DNA of 6,366 nucleotides from Alphaproteobacteria bacterium (GTDB taxonomy: Bacteria > Pseudomonadota > Alphaproteobacteria > UBA8366). Position numbers and translations under genes: made by a program. Below the pieces are notes generated by a model. That model ran no database searches, was not told the DNA's origin, and worked only from the letters and a program-made list of their open reading frames with translations. The stretch is from the NCBI GenBank assembly GCA_018665505.1, contig JABJCS010000177.1, forward strand, positions 1 through 6,366, in the 5' to 3' direction. This document shows positions 1 through 5,306 of the stretch, piece by piece; position 1 is the stretch's first letter, and each line of letters starts with the position of its first letter.

Positions 1-102
1 CAGTGGGTCGCTGTAATACGCACGTGGTGCGAACATTCGTTATTGTGCAGACTGTCTATGACTATTCCAAGTCAAAAGCAGCCGTCTTCACTTCACAATC
101 TA

Positions 103-270
103 AATGTTCGCTTATGGCCGAACTCGGTAATGAAGCTCAAACGTCGATAGTCCGAGATGGGTCGTCTTCTGACGTGAGCGGGCCAAAATCTAATGTCCGC
201 TTTGTGATCCCGTTGCGGGCATCCCAGGTTTTGCGGCTCCACGGCGGCATATGGCCGATTGCGGACATCG
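103..270. repeat. Dispersed-repeat-like motifs (AATGTYCGCTT family)
   Basis: AATGTTCGCTT occurs at 103-113 and AATGTCCGCTT at 192-202, and a related core appears inverted at 261-270 (GCGGACATCG). ATGGCCGA also appears twice, at 114-121 and around 251-258. From memory, intergenic repeats with an AATGTCCGCTT core in both orientations are common in alphaproteobacterial genomes, where they give rise to spurious short ORF annotations. The motif copies are directly visible; the family assignment is recollection and cannot be tested here. Confidence 0.4.
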
Positions 271-316
271 TTAAATTTGTACGTTGCCTCGCGCGGTTCG
301 ACTTAACTAGCGGGAT

Positions 317-343
317 CCTTTTGTCCCTTTTGTCACTATTGTC
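317..343. repeat. Three-copy 9-bp tandem repeat
   Basis: CCTTTTGTC is repeated exactly at 317-325 and 326-334, followed by a diverged third copy ACTATTGTC at 335-343. The unit length is a multiple of three, so it produces a repeating Leu-Leu-Ser in the overlapping open frame, which is one reason that frame is not trusted. No function is apparent. Confidence 0.6.
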
Positions 344-463
344 ATCTGTGTTTCAGACATGTCGCTTGTAGTTAGCGGTCGGCGTTTAGGCCAAGCTATT
401 TCTTGCGTTGAGACCCTGAAATCGGCCTCTACGGTTGCTATTTGGTTGCTATCCTAAAATCAA

Positions 464-495
464 CTTTCAATGATGTCTCTCTAACTCATTGAAAG
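464..495 (-). terminator. Hairpin behind tRNA-Thr, probable terminator
   Basis: A perfect 10-bp inverted repeat, CTTTCAATGA (464-473) and TCATTGAAAG (486-495), flanks a 12-nt loop. It begins only three bases after the encoded CCA of the tRNA on the minus strand and is followed in that direction by the moderately T-rich TTGATTTTAGG. The position suits termination of the tRNA transcript or a 3' processing signal. The stem is AT-rich and the T-run is broken, so termination may be inefficient. Confidence 0.55.
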
Positions 496-498
496 AAA

Positions 499-574
<76 letters not shown>

Positions 575-585
575 ACGATTGCGAC

Positions 586-591
586 AGTATA
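586..591 (-). promoter_or_regulatory. -10 box of the tRNA-Thr promoter
   Basis: On the minus strand TATACT lies at 591-586, preceded by TGC, which gives an extended -10 look. It predicts a start near 580, leaving a leader of about five bases before the mature tRNA. The expected -35 region is very GC-rich and shows no good TTGACA match, so the extended -10 may carry the promoter. Confidence 0.55.
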
Positions 592-681
592 GCACATTTT
601 CGCGCGCGGGCGCGACCATAGGCCCGGATGCGAAAAGACGCAAGAATCAAGCGTTCGAAAAAATACTAAAAAATTACCTAC

Positions 682-724
682 TGTGATGTGGGTCACTTCA
701 GGGTTAAGGAACGGTTGGTAGGAT
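682..724 (+). promoter_or_regulatory. CRP-like site and class II promoter
   Basis: TGTGA-N6-TCACT at 682-697 matches the CRP consensus TGTGA-N6-TCACA except at the last base. A -10-like TAGGAT sits at 719-724 and predicts a start at about 731. The centre of the palindrome (689.5) is then 41.5 bp upstream of the start, exactly the spacing of activator sites that overlap the -35 element. The sequence at the -35 position (CTTCAG) is poor, as expected for an activator-dependent promoter. The only thing downstream in this direction is the short transcript ending at the terminator near 802. A CRP/FNR-family activator is inferred; which member binds cannot be told. Confidence 0.5.
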
Positions 725-730
725 GAGATC

Positions 731-802
731 AATGGACGAGACATCCAGAACGCTCTCTCACCTACGACCGACCGGCTCCACTCTCATGGGGCCGGTTTTC
801 TT
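731..802 (+). ncRNA. Candidate small regulatory RNA, about 70 nt
   Basis: This is predicted from signals at both ends rather than from a known family. A CRP-like class II promoter places the start near 731, and a strong intrinsic terminator ends the transcript near 802. Within it, TGGA/TCCA (732-735 and 743-746) can form a small 5' hairpin. The section from about 751 to 761 is pyrimidine-rich and single-stranded (CTCTCTCACCT) and complementary to Shine-Dalgarno-like AGGTGAGAG. The terminator hairpin with its U-rich tail forms the 3' end. That arrangement is typical of Hfq-dependent trans-acting sRNAs. No plus-strand gene follows, and the transcript converges on the glycosyltransferase gene. 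I do not recognise the family. Confidence 0.45.
771..800 (+). terminator. Strong intrinsic terminator
   Basis: ACCGGCTCCA (771-780) pairs with TGGGGCCGGT (787-796) in a 10-bp GC-rich stem with one G-U pair and a CTCTCA loop, followed directly by TTTTCTT. The T-run is on the plus strand only; read on the minus strand the hairpin is followed by CGGTCGTAGG, with no T-run. It therefore ends a plus-strand transcript and is not an obvious terminator for the minus-strand gene whose stop codon is at 801-803. Confidence 0.8.
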
Positions 803-2669
803 ATGTCGGGCGGGGTTCGACGGTTAGGAGAAAGTCCTGAGCGTCGCGTAAAAAAATGGGGTCGTCGAAGATATTTTCACTATTGGATTCAATTTGTTTC
901 TCAATAGTCTGACGGAACTTCGGCTCCGTGCCGAGACGCAGCGCGATCTGTGCGAAATCACCTGGGTCTGTAGCGACGCAGTCCAACATTTCCATATGGC
1001 GGTAAATCGCCAGGCTCAATCGGCCGCGCAAATAATCGCCCGGCAAGGTGACCACCGGTGTGCCCATGGCGAGTGATTGATAGGTCGTATTGCCGCCGCA
1101 GAACGGAAAACTATCGAGGCTGACATCCGAGAGCGCGAGAAGGCGCATGTAGTTTTCGTGACTTTGCCGGGGGCGAAAGACGACTCGCTCCGCATCGGGG
1201 CCGAGTGTTTCGGCGAACCTGTCGCGCAATATCTGACCCCATTTTATATCCTGTCCTTCGAGCAGCAGAATTAGACCGGCTGGATCGCCCCGCAGAATCT
1301 CTGCGAGCGGTGCGTCCATATCAGGGTGAATTTTAAAGAGATTTTGTGCGAGAAAATAAACTGTCGCCTCTGTAGGCAAATCGAAATCCGCGCGGCTGCC
1401 CAGCGGATCGGGAGGCGATGGACGCCGATACGAAAAGGGGAGGCCACCGAGTCGCACCAGCATTTCACTGTAATGCGTCTCCGCCCCGTCGGGTTCGGCG
1501 GCATCGCAGGAGAGATAGTAATCGATACTCGGCATGCCCGTTGTGACGGGATGCCCATAGGTCGCGCATTGGACGGGCGCCAAACGGGCCTGCGCCAGGA
1601 AATAGGTGACTGGGTCCATACCGATATCTGGATAGAACAACACGTCGAGGCGCATCTCGGCGATGGCTTCTCGGGCGGATTGCAGATCGCCGGGCAGAAC
1701 GATCGAATTGTCGGCCAAGGCCTCGATTTCGCGGCGCAGACTATCGTCCTGGGGTGTGACCGCATGGAACAGATAAATCAGACAATCCTCGCGGGCATGG
1801 AGATGCGCCAGCAGGCCGACCATCAATCTACCGATGGAATGGTCATGCAGAAAACGGGATGCGATGCCGATTCGCCGGGGCGAACCAAGCGGCGTAGCGT
1901 AGCGGCAATGCGGTGCGGTCCAAGAGAGAGACGGGCACCCCGTTCGCATGAGGCGCGCCTGTTTCTCCTGAAACGGCCGGTCATCCAACCCATGATAGGC
2001 AAGGAAGAACCTATTGCCGCCGGCCTCCCGAATCGGATTGCCGATGGACGGCGGGTCGGCAAGATGCGCGTCGAGTGCGTGCAGGTAGGATGCGCGCGCC
2101 TCTGCATAGGATGTTTTGGAAACGGGAATGATCGGGACCTGAAGATCGCGCCGCAGGGCGAAGCCTTCCGGTGCACCCAACGATATCGCCCGGTCGTAGG
2201 CCTGTCGCGCGTCCTCAAATTCGCCCCGTGCTTCATGTAGTGCTCCCCGATAGAGGTGCGGCTCCGGCCAATTTGGACGGTGCAAGGAAGCGGCGTTGTA
2301 GTGCGCGGCAGCATCGCTAGCGTGGCCTTTCTTTTCCAGCAACCGGGCTAATTCGAAATGGGCCTCGCCGTGGTTCGGCTCAAGCGCGAGGGCCGAGCGA
2401 TAGGCGGTGATCGCTGCGTCTTCCTGCCCCAATGCATGGAGGGCCGCTGCCAGACCGAAACAAGGAGCGGCCCAATTGGATTTGAGCTGCGCTGCTTTCG
2501 CAAAGGCGCGGACGGCATCCTCTTGGCGCCCGCACGCGGCGGCTGCCGTGCCGAAACGGTACGAGATTTCCGGATCGTCCGGGCTCGTCTCTGATTGTGC
2601 CTTTAGACGCGCATATTCCGCGTCATTTGGAGTTTGGTCGGTAGCGCTCATCGTCCATAGCGATACCAT
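801..2669 (-). CDS. TPR-GT41 (O-GlcNAc transferase/SPINDLY-like) glycosyltransferase
   Basis: The 622-residue protein has two parts. Residues about 33-167 form roughly four TPR units (e.g. FGLAAALHALGQEDAAITAY), a protein-binding superhelix. From about 265 to 605 it resembles the GT41 catalytic region of O-GlcNAc transferase: FLHDHSIGR (273-281), RLAPVQCATYGHP (362-374) with IDYYLSCDAAEP, a conserved-looking Lys in NLFKIHP (K446, where OGT has its UDP-binding Lys), and CGGNTTYQSLAMGTPVVT (524-541) in the nucleotide-sugar loop. No signal peptide or membrane segment is seen, so it is probably cytoplasmic. Family members transfer a sugar from a nucleotide donor to Ser, Thr or other protein side chains; donor and target are unknown here. 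A second in-frame ATG six codons downstream (2651) is an alternative start, and neither has a strong ribosome binding site. It diverges from the kinase gene at 2783. Confidence 0.9.
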   Translation of the reverse strand: MVSLWTMSATDQTPNDAEYARLKAQSETSPDDPEISYRFGTAAAACGRQEDAVRAFAKAAQLKSNWAAPCFGLAAALHALGQEDAAITAYRSALALEPNHGEAHFELARLLEKKGHASDAAAHYNAASLHRPNWPEPHLYRGALHEARGEFEDARQAYDRAISLGAPEGFALRRDLQVPIIPVSKTSYAEARASYLHALDAHLADPPSIGNPIREAGGNRFFLAYHGLDDRPFQEKQARLMRTGCPSLSWTAPHCRYATPLGSPRRIGIASRFLHDHSIGRLMVGLLAHLHAREDCLIYLFHAVTPQDDSLRREIEALADNSIVLPGDLQSAREAIAEMRLDVLFYPDIGMDPVTYFLAQARLAPVQCATYGHPVTTGMPSIDYYLSCDAAEPDGAETHYSEMLVRLGGLPFSYRRPSPPDPLGSRADFDLPTEATVYFLAQNLFKIHPDMDAPLAEILRGDPAGLILLLEGQDIKWGQILRDRFAETLGPDAERVVFRPRQSHENYMRLLALSDVSLDSFPFCGGNTTYQSLAMGTPVVTLPGDYLRGRLSLAIYRHMEMLDCVATDPGDFAQIALRLGTEPKFRQTIEKQIESNSENIFDDPIFLRDAQDFLLTVEPRPT

Positions 2670-2782
2670 TGTGTTCGCTCAAGCCCTAGTAAAAATCGGT
2701 TTAATTCGCGGCTTATGATTGCAAATACCGAGGTGATTGCGTAACCATCCCGCTCTGAATGGTTCGAATCCTCTAAGGTGCG
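2670..2782. promoter_or_regulatory. Divergent intergenic region, promoters not resolved
   Basis: This gap separates the start of the glycosyltransferase (minus) from that of the kinase (plus), so it should hold promoters for both. It is more AT-rich than its flanks. On the plus strand TATGAT at 2714-2719 is a fair -10 match but lacks a recognisable -35. On the minus strand TTGCAA (2724-2719) could be a -35 with only a poor -10. AAGGTG at 2775-2780 is the ribosome binding site of the kinase. Confidence 0.35.
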
Positions 2783-3658
2783 ATGGAAAATCAAGCAGGA
2801 AGTACGGTCGCGGACGCTCAGCGACTCCTCCGAGCTGCATCGCCGGAGTTCGCAAAAATCGATCTGACACCCGTGTCGGCATCGACCTCGAACTATGTGT
2901 ACGTGACAAGCGACAGCTCAATCGTCCGCTTTCCCCACAATGACTGGGTACGCGATGGGTTTCAGCGCGAGCACAAACTTCTGAGTTTGCTAAACGGTCA
3001 TCTTGGCGTGTCGATCCCACGCATCGATTTGTTCAACGAGACACCGGTCTTCATGGCCTATAAGGCGATTGAGGGCATGGTGGCCTCGCGCGACGTGGTG
3101 AGCACGCTCAACTCGGAACGCCGGGCGAGGTTCGGGGCAACTCTTGGGGCGTTCATGGCGCGGCTGCATGGCGAGCCGACGGAGAAATTTGATTTCCTGC
3201 CGCACCATTACGGCGAGGAACTGCTTCGACAGTTGCGTGAGAATCTTGATCGCATCGGGTCCAGAGACCCGGAAGGTCGGGTCGGCGGTCTCCTGCAAGA
3301 GACACTCGAGACCTGGGAAGATATCCGCAACGGTAACGATGTGAAGGTATTGCTGCACCAGGATCTGCATGGCCAAAACTTGATCTGCGATCCGGAGACA
3401 GGTGACTTAATCGGCGTGCTTGATTTTACCTTAGCCTGGATTGGTGATCCGCTCTGGGATTTCCCGGAAGTGTATCGCTGCGGCGCGGATATCTTGGAGC
3501 ACACAATCGAAGTCTATTCGGAGGAAAGTGGTCGGCGCATCAATACGGAAGCGGTAAAAATTATCTCCCTTCTGCAGCTGATGCGCAGTCTGGACAGGGC
3601 ACCCCTCAACAGCGCCCGTGAAGCGCAAGTCCTCGAACGGATCAGAGCGCACCCTTAG
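2783..3658 (+). CDS. APH/choline-kinase-fold phosphotransferase
   Basis: The 291-residue protein matches the aminoglycoside phosphotransferase family (APH, PF01636 type). The N-lobe has SNYVYVTSDSSIVRF (36-50), with Arg49 where a nucleotide-contacting Lys or Arg is usual, and Glu63 in REHKLLSLL. The C-lobe has the Brenner motif HQDLHGQN (192-199), with catalytic Asp194 and metal-binding Asn199, followed by VLDFTLAWIGDPLWDF (212-227), in which Asp214 is the DFG-like metal ligand. All key residues are present, so it should be active. The family phosphorylates hydroxyls of small molecules (aminoglycosides, choline, sugars, homoserine) with ATP; the substrate here is unknown and resistance should not be assumed. 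The ATG at 2783 has AAGGTG five or so bases upstream. Its stop codon overlaps that of the convergent methyltransferase. Confidence 0.9.
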   Translation: MENQAGSTVADAQRLLRAASPEFAKIDLTPVSASTSNYVYVTSDSSIVRFPHNDWVRDGFQREHKLLSLLNGHLGVSIPRIDLFNETPVFMAYKAIEGMVASRDVVSTLNSERRARFGATLGAFMARLHGEPTEKFDFLPHHYGEELLRQLRENLDRIGSRDPEGRVGGLLQETLETWEDIRNGNDVKVLLHQDLHGQNLICDPETGDLIGVLDFTLAWIGDPLWDFPEVYRCGADILEHTIEVYSEESGRRINTEAVKIISLLQLMRSLDRAPLNSAREAQVLERIRAHP

Positions 3659-4365
3659 AGACGGGCGTCGCCTTTGTGGGCCTGTAGGATCAACCGTTCC
3701 TGACCATACCGTCCGTCATATCCGGGCACCTCGCGGGGGCGATGGCGGATTAGCCGGTCCACTGTTGGAAATCCGGCATCCGATAACATCTCGAACAACA
3801 TCGGCTCATTTGGCAGGAAAATGCGGCGGCCCTTGGCGCTTCGCCGCATAATGGCAAATGGAGCCAGCTGGAAGGTTGGGTCATCCGCGAGAGATACCGC
3901 GACCGGTACTTCCATGATCGCGGTGACGCTAGTGACCGCGGAAATCAGATCGAGGGCCTGGAACGGATAATCCAAATGTTGGAAGACGGACAGAAAGAAG
4001 ACCAGGTCGAAGGTGCCGGATGTCTCCGGCTTCAAGTCGAAGACGGTCTGTTCGCGGAATTCGAGCCGTGAGCCCGTGATCTCCGCCAAGAGTTCGTTCT
4101 TCTCCAAGAGGCCGGGCGCGGTATCTATACCGACGATCCGGGTGGCTCCCCTTTCCTCCGCCTTACGGGCGAAAAATCCCTCGCTGCATCCAATGTCCAG
4201 CACCGACTTACCGGTCAGATCGGTAGGCATTTCGAGCATCGGGAGTTTGGGCGCGGTAAACCTATCTTCACCAGGAGTCTCGTATCCCTCGCCGAGCGGA
4301 ATCCGTTGATACCAATCGAATTGATCAATGCGCGCACGGTAGTCGGGCGATATCATCGAAGCCAT
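3655..4365 (-). CDS. Class I SAM-dependent methyltransferase (CmoB/DUF1698-like)
   Basis: The 236-residue protein has a Rossmann-type SAM fold. Motif I is VLDIGCSEGFF (55-65), the acidic residue after the second strand is Asp81 in IVGIDTA, and motif IV is FDLVFFLSVFQHLDYP (119-134). The segment before motif I, WYQRIPLGEGYETPGEDR (18-35), resembles the CmoB/DUF1698 group (Methyltransf_9), in which a similar 'W/F-H-x-I-x-L-G-x-G-x-x-TPG' stretch precedes the fold. It is much shorter than CmoB (about 320 residues), so a small-molecule or glycan O- or N-methyltransferase is more likely than the tRNA enzyme. Start choice is between 4365 and an in-frame ATG at 4356; neither has a clear ribosome binding site. 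It is tail-to-tail with the kinase gene, sharing four bases, and divergent from the hydroxylase gene. Confidence 0.88.
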   Translation of the reverse strand: MASMISPDYRARIDQFDWYQRIPLGEGYETPGEDRFTAPKLPMLEMPTDLTGKSVLDIGCSEGFFARKAEERGATRIVGIDTAPGLLEKNELLAEITGSRLEFREQTVFDLKPETSGTFDLVFFLSVFQHLDYPFQALDLISAVTSVTAIMEVPVAVSLADDPTFQLAPFAIMRRSAKGRRIFLPNEPMLFEMLSDAGFPTVDRLIRHRPREVPGYDGRYGQERLILQAHKGDARL

Positions 4366-4403
4366 CTTTGAGGAAACTCGGTGCGTGGTCTGAAACGGCG
4401 GCG

Positions 4404-4433
4404 ATCATAAGGTAGCGGCTACCTTTCTCGCAA
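4404..4433 (-). promoter_or_regulatory. Methyltransferase promoter with operator-like palindrome
   Basis: On the minus strand TTGCGA (4433-4428) and TATGAT (4409-4404) form a -35/-10 pair 18 bp apart, predicting a start near 4397 and a leader of about 31 bases. The spacer is almost filled by a perfect 17-bp palindrome, AAGGTAGC-G-GCTACCTT (4409-4425), which also touches the end of the -10. A palindrome there is the place where a repressor blocks polymerase, or where a MerR-type regulator with a long spacer acts. No regulator gene is in the window. The site is also about 60-80 bp upstream of the likely start of the divergent hydroxylase transcript, so it could serve both genes. Confidence 0.45.
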
Positions 4434-4485
4434 GCGCTGGACTTGCCGCGCCGAACCTTGCACTTTTGCTGTGCGGGTGTAGCGA

Positions 4486-4491
4486 TATAGT
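4486..4491 (+). promoter_or_regulatory. Possible -10 box of the hydroxylase gene
   Basis: TATAGT matches the -10 consensus at five of six positions and would start transcription near 4498, about 24 bases before the ATG. The nearest -35-like element, TTGCAC at 4458-4463, is 22 bp away, which is too far, so this promoter is weak or activator-dependent, or the box is misassigned. Confidence 0.3.
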
Positions 4492-4511
4492 TGCGTACGC
4501 CCCGGAAATTT

Positions 4512-4515
4512 GGAG
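4512..4515 (+). promoter_or_regulatory. Ribosome binding site that fixes the hydroxylase start
   Basis: GGAG lies six bases before the ATG at 4522. An in-frame TTG at 4510 would give four more residues, but it sits immediately before and overlapping this site, so initiation at 4522 is much more plausible. Confidence 0.7.
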
Positions 4516-4521
4516 ATTGCG

Positions 4522-5082
4522 ATGATTCGCGCAACGGGAACGACTGGCGATCTGAACGGGATGTTAGAGACGCTTGAGACGGTAATGCCGCTCTTCGCAA
4601 AGCATAACCAGATCAGTGTTACCGCCCGGCGCGGCGCGGCAGAACCGCTATTTGATGGGGTTGGCTGGATACCGGACGGCGTTGCTGAAGCCGACTACTC
4701 CGAAATTACCGAGCCGTTTATCGGTACGACCTTTGAACGGTTTTTAAGGAATTTGCCTTTCGCCTATGGCCGTACCCGGCTTATGCGAATGCGGCCCAAA
4801 TCTTGTTTGTCGATACATGCAGATCCAACGCGCCGATATCACTTAGCGCTGATCACCAATCCGGGGTGCTACATTGTCGGCGTATCGGGCGAGGACGGTT
4901 CTTTTCACAAAATTCCGGCTGACGGAACTTTATATGAAATGGACGCCCATCGGACTCATACCGCATTGAATTCCGGCAATAGAGACCGCGTCCATTTGGT
5001 TATTTGTCCCGCGGACCCAGCACGTCCTGTGGATGCGGAACCGATTGGTCGCAAGGCGACGCTATCATCAATCACCGATTGA
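4522..5082 (+). CDS. Aspartyl/asparaginyl beta-hydroxylase-like Fe(II)/2OG dioxygenase
   Basis: The 186-residue protein carries the core of the Asp/Asn beta-hydroxylase-like cupin family (PF05118 type). HADPTRRYHLAL (99-110) supplies His99 and Asp101 as metal ligands plus the RxH motif, and ITNPG follows. Then THTALNSGNRDRVHLVI (145-161) supplies the distal His146, Asn150 and Arg156, the last expected to bind 2-oxoglutarate. These give a plausible facial triad, so an active oxygenase that hydroxylates a carbon in an amino acid, peptide or lipid is expected. The substrate is unknown. It is short, essentially the catalytic core, without transmembrane or TPR parts. It diverges from the methyltransferase gene across a gap of about 156 bp. 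The start is set by GGAG six bases upstream. The family call is from motif pattern, not a search. Confidence 0.75.
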   Translation: MIRATGTTGDLNGMLETLETVMPLFAKHNQISVTARRGAAEPLFDGVGWIPDGVAEADYSEITEPFIGTTFERFLRNLPFAYGRTRLMRMRPKSCLSIHADPTRRYHLALITNPGCYIVGVSGEDGSFHKIPADGTLYEMDAHRTHTALNSGNRDRVHLVICPADPARPVDAEPIGRKATLSSITD

Positions 5083-5083
5083 T
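5067..5083 (+). terminator. Small hairpin over the hydroxylase stop codon
   Basis: ATCAATC and GATTGAT pair perfectly in a 7-bp stem with loop ACC, spanning the last codons and the TGA. It is AT-rich and is followed by AT-rich sequence but not by a T-run, so it is at best a weak terminator and may be chance. Confidence 0.2.
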
Positions 5084-5168
5084 TCGAATGTTCATAAATA
5101 ATCGTAACGATTTGGTAATCTTCCACGTCAAATAATGAGATAACAAAGATGGTTCATCCGAGGTGAGC

Positions 5169-5306
5169 ATGGTAAGACTCTATGCATTCCGATTTGCGTC
5201 CGGCGAGCGGGTTCCTTTAGAAAATCAGCCGTTCGGATTTCTGCGGATCGGGGTATCTAGGAAGGTCTGGGATTGGACTGAGTGGGGGCTGAGAGCGAGC
5301 CGTTGA
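5169..5306 (+). CDS. Possible 45-residue small protein upstream of the ABC ATPase
   Basis: A 45-codon frame starts at ATG 5169 with AGGTGA (5161-5166) just upstream, and ends at TGA 5304-5306. That stop overlaps the proposed TTG start of the ABC ATPase (5303-5305) as TTGA, the arrangement of translationally coupled genes. The product starts MVRLYAFRFASGERVPLENQ, is basic and aromatic, with three Trp within VWDWTEW (33-39), and has no membrane segment or signal peptide. I recognise no family. It could be a real small protein, a leader peptide that sets translation of the ATPase, or a chance frame. If the ATPase really starts at the in-frame GTG 5282, the overlap argument weakens. Confidence 0.35.
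   Translation: MVRLYAFRFASGERVPLENQPFGFLRIGVSRKVWDWTEWGLRASR

Larger units (their letters stand above)
1..463. other. Gene-free stretch with short repeats
   Basis: I see no convincing gene here. The one long open frame (plus strand, from a GTG near position 3 to 371) has no ribosome binding site in view, no recognisable domain and a low-complexity Leu/Ser tail created by a 9-bp tandem repeat. The base composition is visibly more AT-rich than the coding regions to the right. The stretch contains AATGTYCGCTT-type motifs in both orientations and the tandem repeat, listed separately. It lies beyond the 3' end of a tRNA gene, a common place for integrated elements, but no integrase or repeat of the tRNA end is visible. 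Confidence 0.6.

Noticed and set aside
3..371. 122-residue plus-strand open frame starting at GTG
   Set aside because: No ribosome binding site visible, no recognisable domain, low-complexity Leu/Ser tail from a 9-bp repeat, and dispersed-repeat motifs within it.
723..827. 34-codon plus-strand ORF starting ATGAGATCAATG
   Set aside because: It runs straight through the strong intrinsic terminator at 771-800 and into the end of the opposite gene, and the predicted transcript start (731) lies after its first ATG; it has no well-placed ribosome binding site.
1326..2240. 304-residue plus-strand open frame
   Set aside because: It lies opposite the well-supported TPR-GT41 gene, and its product has no coherent domain; it is a shadow frame.
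2761..2771. GGTTCGAATCC, identical to a tRNA T-loop consensus
   Set aside because: The flanking bases do not form a T stem, and there is no acceptor, anticodon or D arm around it; it is a chance match or at most a remnant.
5100..5112. Small palindrome AATCGT-A-ACGATT upstream of the ABC operon
   Set aside because: Arms of only six bases in AT-rich DNA and no well-formed promoter next to it; too weak to call an operator.
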